Translations under genes and position numbers: made by a program | In this document: piece by piece, positions 33,873 to 42,655 of the stretch | Numbering within the stretch: the stretch's first letter is position 1 | Layout: each line of letters begins with the position of its first letter | The notes under the pieces: generated by a model | The model's input: only the letters and a program-made list of their open reading frames with translations | Databases searched by the model: none | Told to the model about the DNA's origin: nothing | DNA from: JBBQVS01 sp963792705 | Lineage (GTDB): Bacteria > Chloroflexota > Ktedonobacteria > Ktedonobacterales > Ktedonobacteraceae | DNA length: 64,000 bases | Assembly: GCA_963792705.1 (NCBI GenBank) | Contig: CAWBXD010000011.1 | Location: 1,010,135-1,074,134, forward strand | Direction of reading: 5' to 3'

Positions 33873-36143
33873 ATGGCATTTGGTTTGCCGACTACAGACG
33901 ACTACGTATCGTCGCTTATGAAAAGATTGCACATGACACAGGAAAAACAGCACCAGAAAGCTGGCTCTACGCGGCTTTCGACAACCGAACAATTCACGGC
34001 TCTTAGTCGCGTGAGTACCGCATTGATGAGCGAGTTGAATGAGACTCGACTGCTACAACTCATTGCGGAGGTAGCATGTGAATTGACAGGGGCAACACTG
34101 GCAGCGTTTACCTTACGACCAACAAACAAAGATGGTGAGCCACTTGTCCCTTCGGAGGGCAATCTGTTCCATCTTGCGGCAGTCGTAGGAGTGACGAAGC
34201 AACAAGAAGCCTTTTTTCGGCGTATGCCTTTAGGTGGTGAAGGACTCCTGGCCCCCATCTTCCGCTACGGTGTCTCAGTGCGTGTGCCTGATGTACTAAC
34301 CCGTATTGAGGATACGCATACGAAAAGTGAACGGGACGAGGCAAGTAAGAGCGCGTTTGACTATGCATATGGACAGGTGTCCAGCGACTCTTTGCGTTCG
34401 ATGGGTGTTCCTCACGGGCATCCTGTAATACGCAGCTTTCTTGGTGCGCCTTTACTTGACCGCGAGAAGCACGTACGTGGTGGTCTGCTCCTGGGTCATG
34501 AGCAGCCAGATATCTTCACATATGATGACGAAATGTTGCTTGTTGCGCTCGCAGCACAGGCGGCAGTCGCCATTGAAAACGCTCGCCTCTATTCAGCGGC
34601 ACAAGTGCGAGCGCAAGAGTTGAATGCCATTTTTGAAAATATCGCCGATGGTGTCACACTCGTCGATCAGCAAGGGAACACGCTGCGCGAAAATCAGAAC
34701 GCACGTCACCTGCGCGAACTACTTGCGAAAAGTGCTGATGGTACACATGCGTTAGAAGCACTGCTTTACATGCCAGCGCGTCAAGCATTGCACGGCGAAA
34801 TGAAACACGATATCTCGGTCATAGTAGTTGACGAGCGGAAAGAACTACGCGAATATATGGTGAATGCATCACCACTTCGTCTATCATCAGCGGCAACTGA
34901 TACATCACAAGCCGAGAACGGGACACAAAAGAGTGTGTTAGGTGCAGTCGTCGTCTGGCGTGACGTCACTGAGTCGCGGCGTCTCATGATCGAGCGACGT
35001 ATTCATGCCGAGACGGAGGCACGTCGTGCCGTGCTACAAATGATTTTAGACGAGCTACCGAGCAGTGTCTATCTTGTACGTGGACATGATGCGCGGCTGG
35101 TGCTTGCCAACCGTGCGGCTACCGATGTGTGGGGAGCGCGTTGGCCTCTAGGCCAACCAATGGTGGATTTCCTCAATGAGCAAGGGATTCGTCTCTTTGG
35201 CGTCGATGGGCGACTACTCATTCCAGAGCAGTTTGCAACTCTTCGTACACTGCAACGAGGCGAGACGGTACATCAGCACCAAGAAGTCATTCGATACGCT
35301 GATGGATCGTCACTCCCCGTGCTGGTCAACGCGGTCGCACTCGATATCCATGAACTCTATAGCTCAACAACTGACGTGCCACGTTCCCTTGTTGAGGGCG
35401 AAGAACCTGCTGCTATTGTTGTCCACCAGGACATGACCGTGCTCAAAGAGGCAGAACAAATCAAAGACGAGTTTATCGGTATTGCCGCGCATGAACTTCG
35501 TAGCCCACTCGCCGTTCTCAAAGGCTTTGCCCAAACGCTCCTCATACAAACTGCGCGTGGCAATGGACCAGTACTGGCAGAGTGGCAAGTGGAGTCGCTG
35601 CAAAGCATCGACCAGGCAACAGTACGCATTGTGGAATTGACTGAAGACCTGTTGGATGTCACACGTTTGCAGGCCGGACGACTTGAATTTTTGACGGAAC
35701 CAACTGATCTCGTCGCACTCGCGCAACGTGTGCTCAAACGGAGCCAGGATACAACGGACAAACATACACTCATGCTACATGCCGCACAAGAGAATTGTGT
35801 GGTATCCGTAGATGCGAGACGCATAGAGCAGGTACTAATTAACCTCATAAATAATGCTATTAAGTATAGTCCCGACGGTGGCCCGATAGAACTTGTTGTT
35901 CGTGAAGACAAGCAGCAAGCACTAATATCTATACGCGATTCTGGCATAGGCATTCCCGCACGTCAGCAGGCGCGTCTCTTCGGACGTTTCACCCGTGCCG
36001 AAAACGCTCAAGCACTTGGTATCACTGGAACGGGGCTGGGACTGTACTTATGTCGAGAGCTTGTTGAACGACAAGGAGGTCGTATCTGGTTTGAGTCTAC
36101 GGAAGGTGTTGGTTCAACATTTTATGTAACATTTTCTTTGTAA
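33873..36143 (+). CDS. GAF/PAS multidomain sensor histidine kinase
   Basis: About 756 residues. A GAF domain lies near residues 45-235 (TRLLQLIAEVACELTGATLAAF to LLVALAAQAAVAIENARLYSAA), followed by two PAS-like domains (about 245-350 and 375-500), HisKA with IAAHELRSPLAVLKGF near 535, and HATPase_c (NLINNAIKYSPDGG, RDSGIGIP, GTGLGLYLCRELVE). No transmembrane helix is seen, so it senses cytoplasmic signals. No response regulator is adjacent; the OmpR regulator at 32059 could be a partner. The start is uncertain: the frame opens at a GTG at 33747, and ATGs at 33873 and 33918 lack a strong ribosome site. Confidence 0.9.
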   Translation: MAFGLPTTDDYVSSLMKRLHMTQEKQHQKAGSTRLSTTEQFTALSRVSTALMSELNETRLLQLIAEVACELTGATLAAFTLRPTNKDGEPLVPSEGNLFHLAAVVGVTKQQEAFFRRMPLGGEGLLAPIFRYGVSVRVPDVLTRIEDTHTKSERDEASKSAFDYAYGQVSSDSLRSMGVPHGHPVIRSFLGAPLLDREKHVRGGLLLGHEQPDIFTYDDEMLLVALAAQAAVAIENARLYSAAQVRAQELNAIFENIADGVTLVDQQGNTLRENQNARHLRELLAKSADGTHALEALLYMPARQALHGEMKHDISVIVVDERKELREYMVNASPLRLSSAATDTSQAENGTQKSVLGAVVVWRDVTESRRLMIERRIHAETEARRAVLQMILDELPSSVYLVRGHDARLVLANRAATDVWGARWPLGQPMVDFLNEQGIRLFGVDGRLLIPEQFATLRTLQRGETVHQHQEVIRYADGSSLPVLVNAVALDIHELYSSTTDVPRSLVEGEEPAAIVVHQDMTVLKEAEQIKDEFIGIAAHELRSPLAVLKGFAQTLLIQTARGNGPVLAEWQVESLQSIDQATVRIVELTEDLLDVTRLQAGRLEFLTEPTDLVALAQRVLKRSQDTTDKHTLMLHAAQENCVVSVDARRIEQVLINLINNAIKYSPDGGPIELVVREDKQQALISIRDSGIGIPARQQARLFGRFTRAENAQALGITGTGLGLYLCRELVERQGGRIWFESTEGVGSTFYVTFSL

Positions 36144-36198
36144 ATGAGAAAGAAGAGGGGCACACCTGTGTTGGTGTGCCCCTCTTCTTTCTCATTTA
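36141..36198. terminator. Bidirectional hairpin between histidine kinase and cydB
   Basis: A perfect 26-bp inverted repeat (36141-36166 with 36173-36198, 6-nt loop) containing AGAAAGAAGAGGGGCACACC and its complement. The arms contain the stop codons of both convergent genes. Confidence 0.88.
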
Positions 36199-37209
36199 GA
36201 TGTGACTTATCACTTCACTACTCAGTCTGCGGTGGAATATCCAGTAGTTCCAAGCTTGATAGGCCAGGACAATAGGAACAAAGCCGATGGCAATCCAACT
36301 CATGACGGTGAGCGTGTAGGGGCTAGACGATGCGTTATACACGGTCAGGTCCCAATTTGGGTTTAGACTCGAAATCATGACGCGTGGGAAGAGTCCCAGG
36401 AAAATCGTCAAGGTTGAGAGCAGAATGGTAAGACCTGTCATCGCAAATGCCCACCCACTTTGCCGCGCTTTGACCAGCCAGTAGACCGAGAGAAGTGCGG
36501 CACCCGCACCCAAAGGAGCAACGCCAGGATCTACTCCTAAGCGCACAAACACGTCGGTTGTGAAATAGCCAACAACCACGTACAACAAGACAAGGATAAC
36601 TGCGGGCAGCCAGAGTCGCTCTGCCGCCTTGAACGCTTTAGCTTGTAACTCACCTTGTGTCCGTAAGCTCAGGAAAATCGCACCATGTAGCACGAATAAG
36701 GAGACAAACGCGAGGCCGCCAAGCAACGCGTAGGGGTTCAACAGATTCCAAAAACCGCCTACATACTCCATGTGAGCATCTATCGGGACGCCTTCGATAA
36801 TGTTGGTGATGGCAACACCCCAAAGAAAACCTGGGAGCAAGCTCCCAACAAACGCCGCCCAATCCCAAAATGTGTGCCACGCAGGACGCTCGTCACGGTT
36901 GCGGAACTCGATAGCAACACCACGTAGAATAAGCGCGACCAGCATGAGTAACAGCGCAAGATAGAAGCCGCTAAACAGGGTCGCATACCAGTCGGGAAAG
37001 GCTGCGAACATCGCCCCACCTGCCGTGATGAGCCAAACTTCGTTGCCATCCCAGAAAGGGCCGATGGTGTTTAAAAGGATGCGTCGCTCACCATCTGTTT
37101 TCCCCAGAAACGGAATGAGGATACCCACGCCGAAATCGAACCCTTCCAGGAAGAAAAAGCCGATAAACAGAATCGTGATAAGAATAAACCAGAACATGTT
37201 GAGATTCAT
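36196..37209 (-). CDS. cydB: Cytochrome bd ubiquinol/menaquinol oxidase subunit II
   Basis: A 337-residue integral membrane protein with about eight or nine helices. The start (FWFILITILFIGFFFLEGFDFGVGILIPFLGKTDGERR) and IGPFWDGNEVWLITAGGAMFAAFP are the CydB hallmarks. It forms the structural partner of CydA in a quinol-oxidising, high-affinity oxygen reductase that does not pump protons. AGGAGGAGT precedes the ATG. It is last in a leftward operon, 25 bp after cydA. Confidence 0.97.
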   Translation of the reverse strand: MNLNMFWFILITILFIGFFFLEGFDFGVGILIPFLGKTDGERRILLNTIGPFWDGNEVWLITAGGAMFAAFPDWYATLFSGFYLALLLMLVALILRGVAIEFRNRDERPAWHTFWDWAAFVGSLLPGFLWGVAITNIIEGVPIDAHMEYVGGFWNLLNPYALLGGLAFVSLFVLHGAIFLSLRTQGELQAKAFKAAERLWLPAVILVLLYVVVGYFTTDVFVRLGVDPGVAPLGAGAALLSVYWLVKARQSGWAFAMTGLTILLSTLTIFLGLFPRVMISSLNPNWDLTVYNASSSPYTLTVMSWIAIGFVPIVLAYQAWNYWIFHRRLSSEVISHI

Positions 37210-37234
37210 AGTACTCCTCCTGTATCCTATCTAC

Positions 37235-38623
37235 TTAATATGCTACGACGAGAGAAGGTTCTTGCTCCGTATCGGTCTCTTGTTCTGGTGTATGTACCTC
37301 AATGCGTGCATACTTTTGCAGTAAGTACACATCCGCCACCGCTAACGCTCCATAAAGCAGCGTAAACACGATGAGTGAGGTTAAGACTGAACCCCAACCA
37401 ACATTTGGTGAGACGGCACTTGCCGTTTTCATCACGCCAAAGACTATCCACGGTTGGCGTCCCATCTCGGTCATGAGCCAGCCGGTGCTGTTGGCGAGAT
37501 ATGGTAGAGCGATTGCGAATGGAAGAACCCATAAGGCCCAGCGCATCTTCTCAAGTCGTTTCCGTAGCATCAGGAACAGTGCTCCTAGTGAAAGCAAAAT
37601 CATGAGCGTACCTGCACCAACCATCAAACGGAAACTCCAATAGGTGATAGCGACAGGAGGAACATAGTCGCCAGGGCCATACTGCTTCGTATATTGTGCT
37701 TGCAACTGGTCGATACCTTGAACCTTACCATCTAACGAGTTAAAGGCAAAGACGCTCAACAGGTCTGGCACACGTATGGCAAATACATCGCTTCTATTCT
37801 GTTCGTTGCCAATAGTAAAGAGCGAGAATGAAGCAGGGTCTTCACTATTCCAGAGTGCCTCGGCAGCCGCCATTTTCATCGGTTGTGTCTGTATCATATG
37901 TTGCGCTTGCGTATGCCCAACAATAGCAACCAGGAAGCTAGCGATGACCGCGACGATTACGCTAATGTGTAATGATTTGCGAAAGAGATCACTATCGCCG
38001 CGCTTTTTTAATAGTTGATAGGCACTGATACCGAGGACAAAGAAGGCACCTGTCGCAAAGCCTGCCATCAGGACGTGTGGAAATTGCACCCAGACGTTCG
38101 GATTGGTCAAGAGCGCGAAGAAGTTTGTCATCTCGGCTCGCCCATGGCGAATAGTATAACCTACTGGTTCCTGCATAAACGAGTTCGCAACCAATATCCA
38201 AAAGGCGGAAATGTTAGACCCTAGCACAACCAGCCAGATGGTGACAAGGTGTAGTTTCTTTGAGAGCCTGTCCCAGCCAAATATCCAGATGCCCAGGAAG
38301 GTCGATTCGAGAAAGAACGCGAGTAGGGCTTCAATCGCAAGGGGCGCACCAAAGATGTCGCCGACGAAGCGTGAATAGCTTGACCAGTTCATGCCAAATT
38401 GAAATTCCTGGACTAGTCCAGTGACAACACCCATTGCGAAGTTAATCAGGAAGAGACGACCCCAAAACTGCGTCATACGTTTATAGGTTTCGTTGCCTGT
38501 CCGTACATAGATCGTCTCCATGATCGCAACGATTAAAGAGAGGCCGAGGGTGAGTGGCACAAAAAAGAAGTGGTAAATAGTCGTAATTCCAAATTGCCAG
38601 CGTGCGAGGGCAAGTACATCCAT
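37235..38623 (-). CDS. cydA: Cytochrome bd oxidase subunit I
   Basis: A 462-residue membrane protein, catalytic subunit of cytochrome bd. The haem-ligand histidine is in WQFGITTIYHFFFVPLTLG near residue 18, and GFATGAFFVLGISAY and MTEMGRQPWIVFGVMKTASAVSP (GRQPW motif) are present. The quinol-binding Q-loop after VPDLLSVFAF is short, the form common outside enterobacteria. It oxidises quinol and reduces oxygen to water, with high oxygen affinity. ACGGAGGT precedes the ATG. It is fourth in the five-gene operon and is preceded by two small membrane proteins. Confidence 0.97.
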   Translation of the reverse strand: MDVLALARWQFGITTIYHFFFVPLTLGLSLIVAIMETIYVRTGNETYKRMTQFWGRLFLINFAMGVVTGLVQEFQFGMNWSSYSRFVGDIFGAPLAIEALLAFFLESTFLGIWIFGWDRLSKKLHLVTIWLVVLGSNISAFWILVANSFMQEPVGYTIRHGRAEMTNFFALLTNPNVWVQFPHVLMAGFATGAFFVLGISAYQLLKKRGDSDLFRKSLHISVIVAVIASFLVAIVGHTQAQHMIQTQPMKMAAAEALWNSEDPASFSLFTIGNEQNRSDVFAIRVPDLLSVFAFNSLDGKVQGIDQLQAQYTKQYGPGDYVPPVAITYWSFRLMVGAGTLMILLSLGALFLMLRKRLEKMRWALWVLPFAIALPYLANSTGWLMTEMGRQPWIVFGVMKTASAVSPNVGWGSVLTSLIVFTLLYGALAVADVYLLQKYARIEVHTPEQETDTEQEPSLVVAY

Positions 38624-38735
38624 AAAACCTCCGTGAACTGAATGGCTAACATGTGGGACAGGTATGACGGCATACCTGTCCTAATTCGTTCAGAGTAGAA
38701 CTCACCTCGCCTTTTCGACAAGAGGAGGGAGTCTT

Positions 38736-39401
38736 CTACACAGCAGGGATGGGTTCTTGTATCGGTTGTATCTTTGGAGGTGCTATACGCCGAGCCATTG
38801 TGCGCGTAGCAGCGTTCCATGTACGAATGAAAAGCCAGATCGCCACAATCACTACACCTGCCAGCGAGACCCACATAATGGGCAAGGCAACACCAAGATT
38901 TGTGTTACTTGTGAAAAGTTGTCCAAAGCGAGAAAGGTATCCTTGACTGGTTGCCTCGACAGCAAAGACTAGTGGCCCATAATAGAGAGTTGCACCAACC
39001 ACCATCAATATGGTTGCTAGCCGATACGCTTGAATATCATCATCGACGCGTCGTGAAAGTTTGACCGCTAGCGCAAGCAACAAGAGCAATGCCGCAATAG
39101 GGCCAGTGATAGGCAAGGCTGAGGTTGCGACAATATTTGGTTGAAAGAAGATCAAACTCAGCCCAAATGTGATGAGTAGTAGGGCATCGCGTATGAGTAG
39201 ATAGGACATCCACCAGATATCTGCCGCGAGCCGCAGGCCGCAGCGTCGCAGAGTACGTAGGATATATGGGCGTCCCAGATGCAGCATGAGCGTCATCGTC
39301 CATAAGACGGGCAAAAAGGCGACAATCGTGCTCACCATCCATAGTGAGCCACCTTGAACTAAGGCTTGAGTAATCGCGGTAGCGACATCACTGGGTTTCA
39401 T
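38736..39401 (-). CDS. Polytopic membrane protein 1 of the cyd operon
   Basis: A 221-residue integral membrane protein with about five or six helices. It is clearly paralogous to the next protein upstream: both share LxLHLGRPYIL, a following RLxADxxWxxYxxxRD motif, and a late LFTSNTNLGVALPI-like segment. No haem-ligand pattern is obvious. Function unknown; its place between an iron-sulfur flavoprotein gene and cydA suggests a membrane subunit that passes electrons to quinone, or an assembly factor. The ATG at 39401 follows AAGGAGGAATACA, preferred over an earlier in-frame start. Confidence 0.85.
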   Translation of the reverse strand: MKPSDVATAITQALVQGGSLWMVSTIVAFLPVLWTMTLMLHLGRPYILRTLRRCGLRLAADIWWMSYLLIRDALLLITFGLSLIFFQPNIVATSALPITGPIAALLLLLALAVKLSRRVDDDIQAYRLATILMVVGATLYYGPLVFAVEATSQGYLSRFGQLFTSNTNLGVALPIMWVSLAGVVIVAIWLFIRTWNAATRTMARRIAPPKIQPIQEPIPAV

Positions 39402-39540
39402 TGTATTCCTCCTTGTTTTCAAGTCTTCATCGTGTTAATGAGAAAAAACATTCTTGCTTTACACATACCTGTTTTTCCTGGCTATACTCGTTCTCTTCCT
39501 TGCGCTCGCGTCTCTCTTGAGATGCATAAGAAGAGACCGT

Positions 39541-40179
39541 TTAGGGCGCAGGCGTTATCTCTGCTAAATCTGCATGCCCACCAGTTCGCACGGCGTATAC
39601 AGCCGCGACAGCACCCAGAATGGCGAGTAGCGTAACTGAAACATATGCAATTCCTACAGCCCAACCAGGATTGCTACTTGTCACCAGGAAATTGCTGACG
39701 TTCAACAATGCGCCTGTCGCAACGCCATTGAATTGGACCCCAAGCATATAGGGAATGAAGTAGAGGGCCGCGCCACTTCCCAGCAAGACAGTGGTTAGAC
39801 GGAAATCGCGCAGGTTATGATCGGGATCGCCCATCAATTTGACAAGCAATGCTCCAAACAGTGCTACCGCGGCAAGCCCCCCCGTGAGGGGCAATGCATC
39901 CGTTTGAATCACGTCAGGGAAAAAGAACATAAAGCTCATGACCACACCAGTGACAATCAAGAAATCGCGTAAGGCCACATATACGAGCCATAGCAGGTCC
40001 GCACCCAAGCGAAGGGTAAAACGATCAATCATGTCCAGAATATAGGGACGCCCCAGGTGGAGTCCAAGAATGACAAGCCAGATGACTGGCAGAACGGCGG
40101 AAAGCGTTCCCTCTAAGAATTGCTCTCCTCCAGCGTTTATTCCGGTAATGATTGCGGTAGTCAGGTCTTGTGGTGACAT
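39541..40179 (-). CDS. Polytopic membrane protein 2 of the cyd operon
   Basis: A 212-residue integral membrane protein with about five or six helices, paralogous to the protein at 38736 (LHLGRPYILDMIDRFTLRLGADLLW versus LHLGRPYILRTLRRCGLRLAADIWW). It contains ALRDFLIVTGVVMSFMFFFP and SNPGWAVGIAYVSVTLLAIL. The ATG at 40179 has AAGGAGGTGTACAA upstream and lies 22 bp after the flavoprotein gene, so the two are co-transcribed. The pairing of two paralogous membrane proteins suggests a heterodimer. Function unknown. Confidence 0.85.
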   Translation of the reverse strand: MSPQDLTTAIITGINAGGEQFLEGTLSAVLPVIWLVILGLHLGRPYILDMIDRFTLRLGADLLWLVYVALRDFLIVTGVVMSFMFFFPDVIQTDALPLTGGLAAVALFGALLVKLMGDPDHNLRDFRLTTVLLGSGAALYFIPYMLGVQFNGVATGALLNVSNFLVTSSNPGWAVGIAYVSVTLLAILGAVAAVYAVRTGGHADLAEITPAP

Positions 40180-40201
40180 TTGTACACCTCCTTGAAGATG
40201 C

Positions 40202-42184
40202 TTATCGTGACGAAAGACTTGTCTGTCCACGTTTCACACGCTCTGGCGTGATCACCTGGATAGTTGGACAACGGTAGGAAAGATCACAGCGCAAGCACCG
40301 ACTTGCTTCATGCCGTGCTTGCTCTTCTGTGAACCCACTTGCGAACTCAACGGAGCGATCTCGTGATGCTTCACCTGTTCGTAGTGGCATGATTGCACGT
40401 GGAAGTGGACTCAGGTCTATCTCCACACGTCCACTGGGAGGGAGCGTTGATGGAGTTTCAAAGGTATTATCAGGCATCTCGGCTACGGCACTTGGTAAGA
40501 GCTTTCGTAGATATGCATGAATTGATTTAGCAGCTTTTCGGCCATGAGCGGCGGCGTGAATAATCGACTTCGGACCATAAGTGATATCGCCAGCGGCAAA
40601 GATACCTGGGGCACCAGTGGCAAGCGTTTCCTGGTTGATTAATAATCCACCCCATGCCGCGATCTGAACACTCGTCCCTTCAGGTAAAAACGAGGGATCG
40701 GGTGCCTCTCCAATCGCAACAAGAACGAAATCGACAGGAAGGTCAAAGGATGATCCTGGTACACGAACCGGCTTTCTTCGTCCCTGTACATCAGGCTCGC
40801 CGAGTATCATACGCTCACAACGAATTCCCTGAACGGTTCCCTCTTCTGTTCCAAGAATGGCTTGAGGAGCGACCAACTCGTGCAGGATAATCCCCTCTTC
40901 AAGTGCGGCACGAACTTCATCGGCTTGAGCAGGCATCTCGTGACGCGAACGTCTGTAGAGCAGATGTACTGTTGTCGCGCCCTCACGTAATGCTGAACGC
41001 GCTGTATCCATTGCCGTACTGCCACCTCCGACAACCGCCACCGTCCCTACAATTTTCGTCTCTGGCTCAAGATTGAATTGCTTCAAGAAAAGCGTTGCGG
41101 GAATGACGCCGTGTAAGTCTTCACCTGAAACGCCTAAACTTTGACTCCGTTGTGCTCCAACGGCGAGCAGAACCGCGTCAAAATCCTCTTGTAGCTTATC
41201 AAGAGGGATATCACGCCCTATCGCTGTGTTGAGACGAATCGTGACACCCAGCTCACGGATAGCATCAATATCGCGGTTCAACTCGGCTCTGGGTAAACGA
41301 TAGTCAGGAATACCAATCGCCATCATGCCCCCTGCGACAGGCATTGCGTCGAAGAGAGTGACACGATAGCCGCGTCGAGCAAGATAGTAGGCAGCACTTA
41401 GCCCCGTTGGGCCTGCTCCTACAATAGCGACCTGCTCTGACATAGCCTTTGGTGGTGGAAGAATTTTACGCTTAACAGGCTGCCCGTGATCGGTTGCAAA
41501 GCGCTTGAGATCGCGAATGGCAATGGGTGCATCGAACTCACCGCGACGACAGACGTCTTCACAAGGAGCGGTACAGACACGGCCACAAATTGCTGGTAAA
41601 GGATTGGGTTCAGCAGCGACCTGCAACGCCTCATCATAGCGTCCTTCTGCGATGAGACTAACATATAATCCGGCATTCGTACCAACAGGACATGCTGACT
41701 GACAAGGGGCACGCAGGTCTTCTTTGCGCTCCCCTAACCAGGTACGCCAACTTTGCCATGCTTCATGCTGTTCGGCAACATGCCAGGGACGACCATCGCC
41801 CCAAGGTGCCTCACCAGGTTCTTCTGGAGTAGCCCGTGTATAGGCGTTAAGTGACTGCCATCCATTCTCCGCTGGCAGAGATGAAAGGGAGCCACGATGT
41901 GCATACGCTACAGTCGGGATGCTGCTTTCGATGGTGATAGCACTGGTGGGACATTCTTGAGCGCAGATCTGACATCCAATACAGGCTGCAACCTGAACAG
42001 GCGCGATCATCATCCATGAGCGTCCAGCCCATGCGCCAGGGATTGGGCTGTCTCGCTCTCTGTCAAGACCACGTTCCCCTTCTCCAGAAGGACGTGTCAT
42101 GTCGAGACAGCGCACGGGGCAGAGGTCCATGCAAATACCACAGTTGATGCAGGTCTGTTCGTTGACCTGGAACCGATAGGCCAT
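40202..42184 (-). CDS. GltD-like NAD(P)H iron-sulfur flavoprotein with ferredoxin domain
   Basis: A 660-residue fusion. Residues 1-85 hold two [4Fe-4S] motifs (CINCGICMDLCP at 12, CIGCQICAQECP at 69). A GltD-like N-terminal cluster region follows (CQSACP near 163, CGRVCTAPCEDVCRRGE near 198). Then come an FAD site (VGAGPTGLSAAYYLARRGY near 254) and an NAD(P)H site (VVGGGSTAMDTA near 386). The C-terminus has another cysteine set (CLRCDLSYRCP). This is the electron-bifurcation/NfnB-GltB-small-subunit fold, which moves electrons between NAD(P)H and iron-sulfur centres. GAGGAGGT precedes the ATG. As first gene of the cyd operon it may feed electrons to quinone via the two membrane proteins. Confidence 0.93.
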   Translation of the reverse strand: MAYRFQVNEQTCINCGICMDLCPVRCLDMTRPSGEGERGLDRERDSPIPGAWAGRSWMMIAPVQVAACIGCQICAQECPTSAITIESSIPTVAYAHRGSLSSLPAENGWQSLNAYTRATPEEPGEAPWGDGRPWHVAEQHEAWQSWRTWLGERKEDLRAPCQSACPVGTNAGLYVSLIAEGRYDEALQVAAEPNPLPAICGRVCTAPCEDVCRRGEFDAPIAIRDLKRFATDHGQPVKRKILPPPKAMSEQVAIVGAGPTGLSAAYYLARRGYRVTLFDAMPVAGGMMAIGIPDYRLPRAELNRDIDAIRELGVTIRLNTAIGRDIPLDKLQEDFDAVLLAVGAQRSQSLGVSGEDLHGVIPATLFLKQFNLEPETKIVGTVAVVGGGSTAMDTARSALREGATTVHLLYRRSRHEMPAQADEVRAALEEGIILHELVAPQAILGTEEGTVQGIRCERMILGEPDVQGRRKPVRVPGSSFDLPVDFVLVAIGEAPDPSFLPEGTSVQIAAWGGLLINQETLATGAPGIFAAGDITYGPKSIIHAAAHGRKAAKSIHAYLRKLLPSAVAEMPDNTFETPSTLPPSGRVEIDLSPLPRAIMPLRTGEASRDRSVEFASGFTEEQARHEASRCLRCDLSYRCPTIQVITPERVKRGQTSLSSR

Positions 42185-42655
42185 CCTGACCTCCTCTCAG
42201 GAGCACTCCGTACCCCTGTTGTCATAATTGCTGTGTTTTCAGCACAGCACGAGTAGTGCTTCCCTTCAGTATAGGGTGTTCATCTCACAAAACAATCACA
42301 AGAATAGGAAACACTATCACAGATGGAACACATTCTGTTGATATTTCATGCTGCTTTTCTCTCTCTTTGTCCTTCGTCACGCGAACGTCTATCTTCGTCC
42401 TACTGGCAATACTGATACATGTTGCAAGACCTCGTGATAGCTTTGTGATGTTGATAGTGGTGCTGTGACTCCTTTGTGATGTCGAGGAGGTATGCTCTCA
42501 ATGAGAGAAGGGATGCTTCTTTCTCAAAAGCAAGTGGTATTTCATCCTCATAACGCCAATCATAATAAAGAAAAAATAATGCCCCTCGAATACATGTCTC
42601 GCTATCAGTCGCGTTCCAGGTTCAGCTTCACTCTGTTCTTTCCGAGGAGGAAAAG
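42185..42655. promoter_or_regulatory. Divergent cyd/xfp control region with tandem TGTGA half-sites
   Basis: A 471-bp region. Toward the cyd operon, TCACA occurs at 42285 and 42296, and TCACA/ACACA at 42317 and 42328; both pairs are spaced 11 bp. Toward xfp, CGTGA/TGTGA occur at 42433 and 42444, and TGTGA at 42064+400 (42464) and 42475; again both pairs are spaced 11 bp. Each cluster reads TGTGA on the coding strand of the gene it faces, as in the repeats before the two-component operon (33643-33664). A short frame at 42501-42683 overlaps the xfp start and is probably not a gene. No standard -10/-35 was identified. Confidence 0.6.

Noticed and set aside
33791..34006. 71-codon frame starting MLEQPASLFGG before the GAF/PAS kinase
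   Set aside because: It overlaps the kinase start in another frame and has no ribosome site; could matter only if the kinase had a frameshift, for which I see no sign.
40202..42184. Flavoprotein as the glutamate synthase small subunit
   Set aside because: No large-subunit gene is near, an extra two-cluster ferredoxin domain is fused to it, and the context is cytochrome bd.
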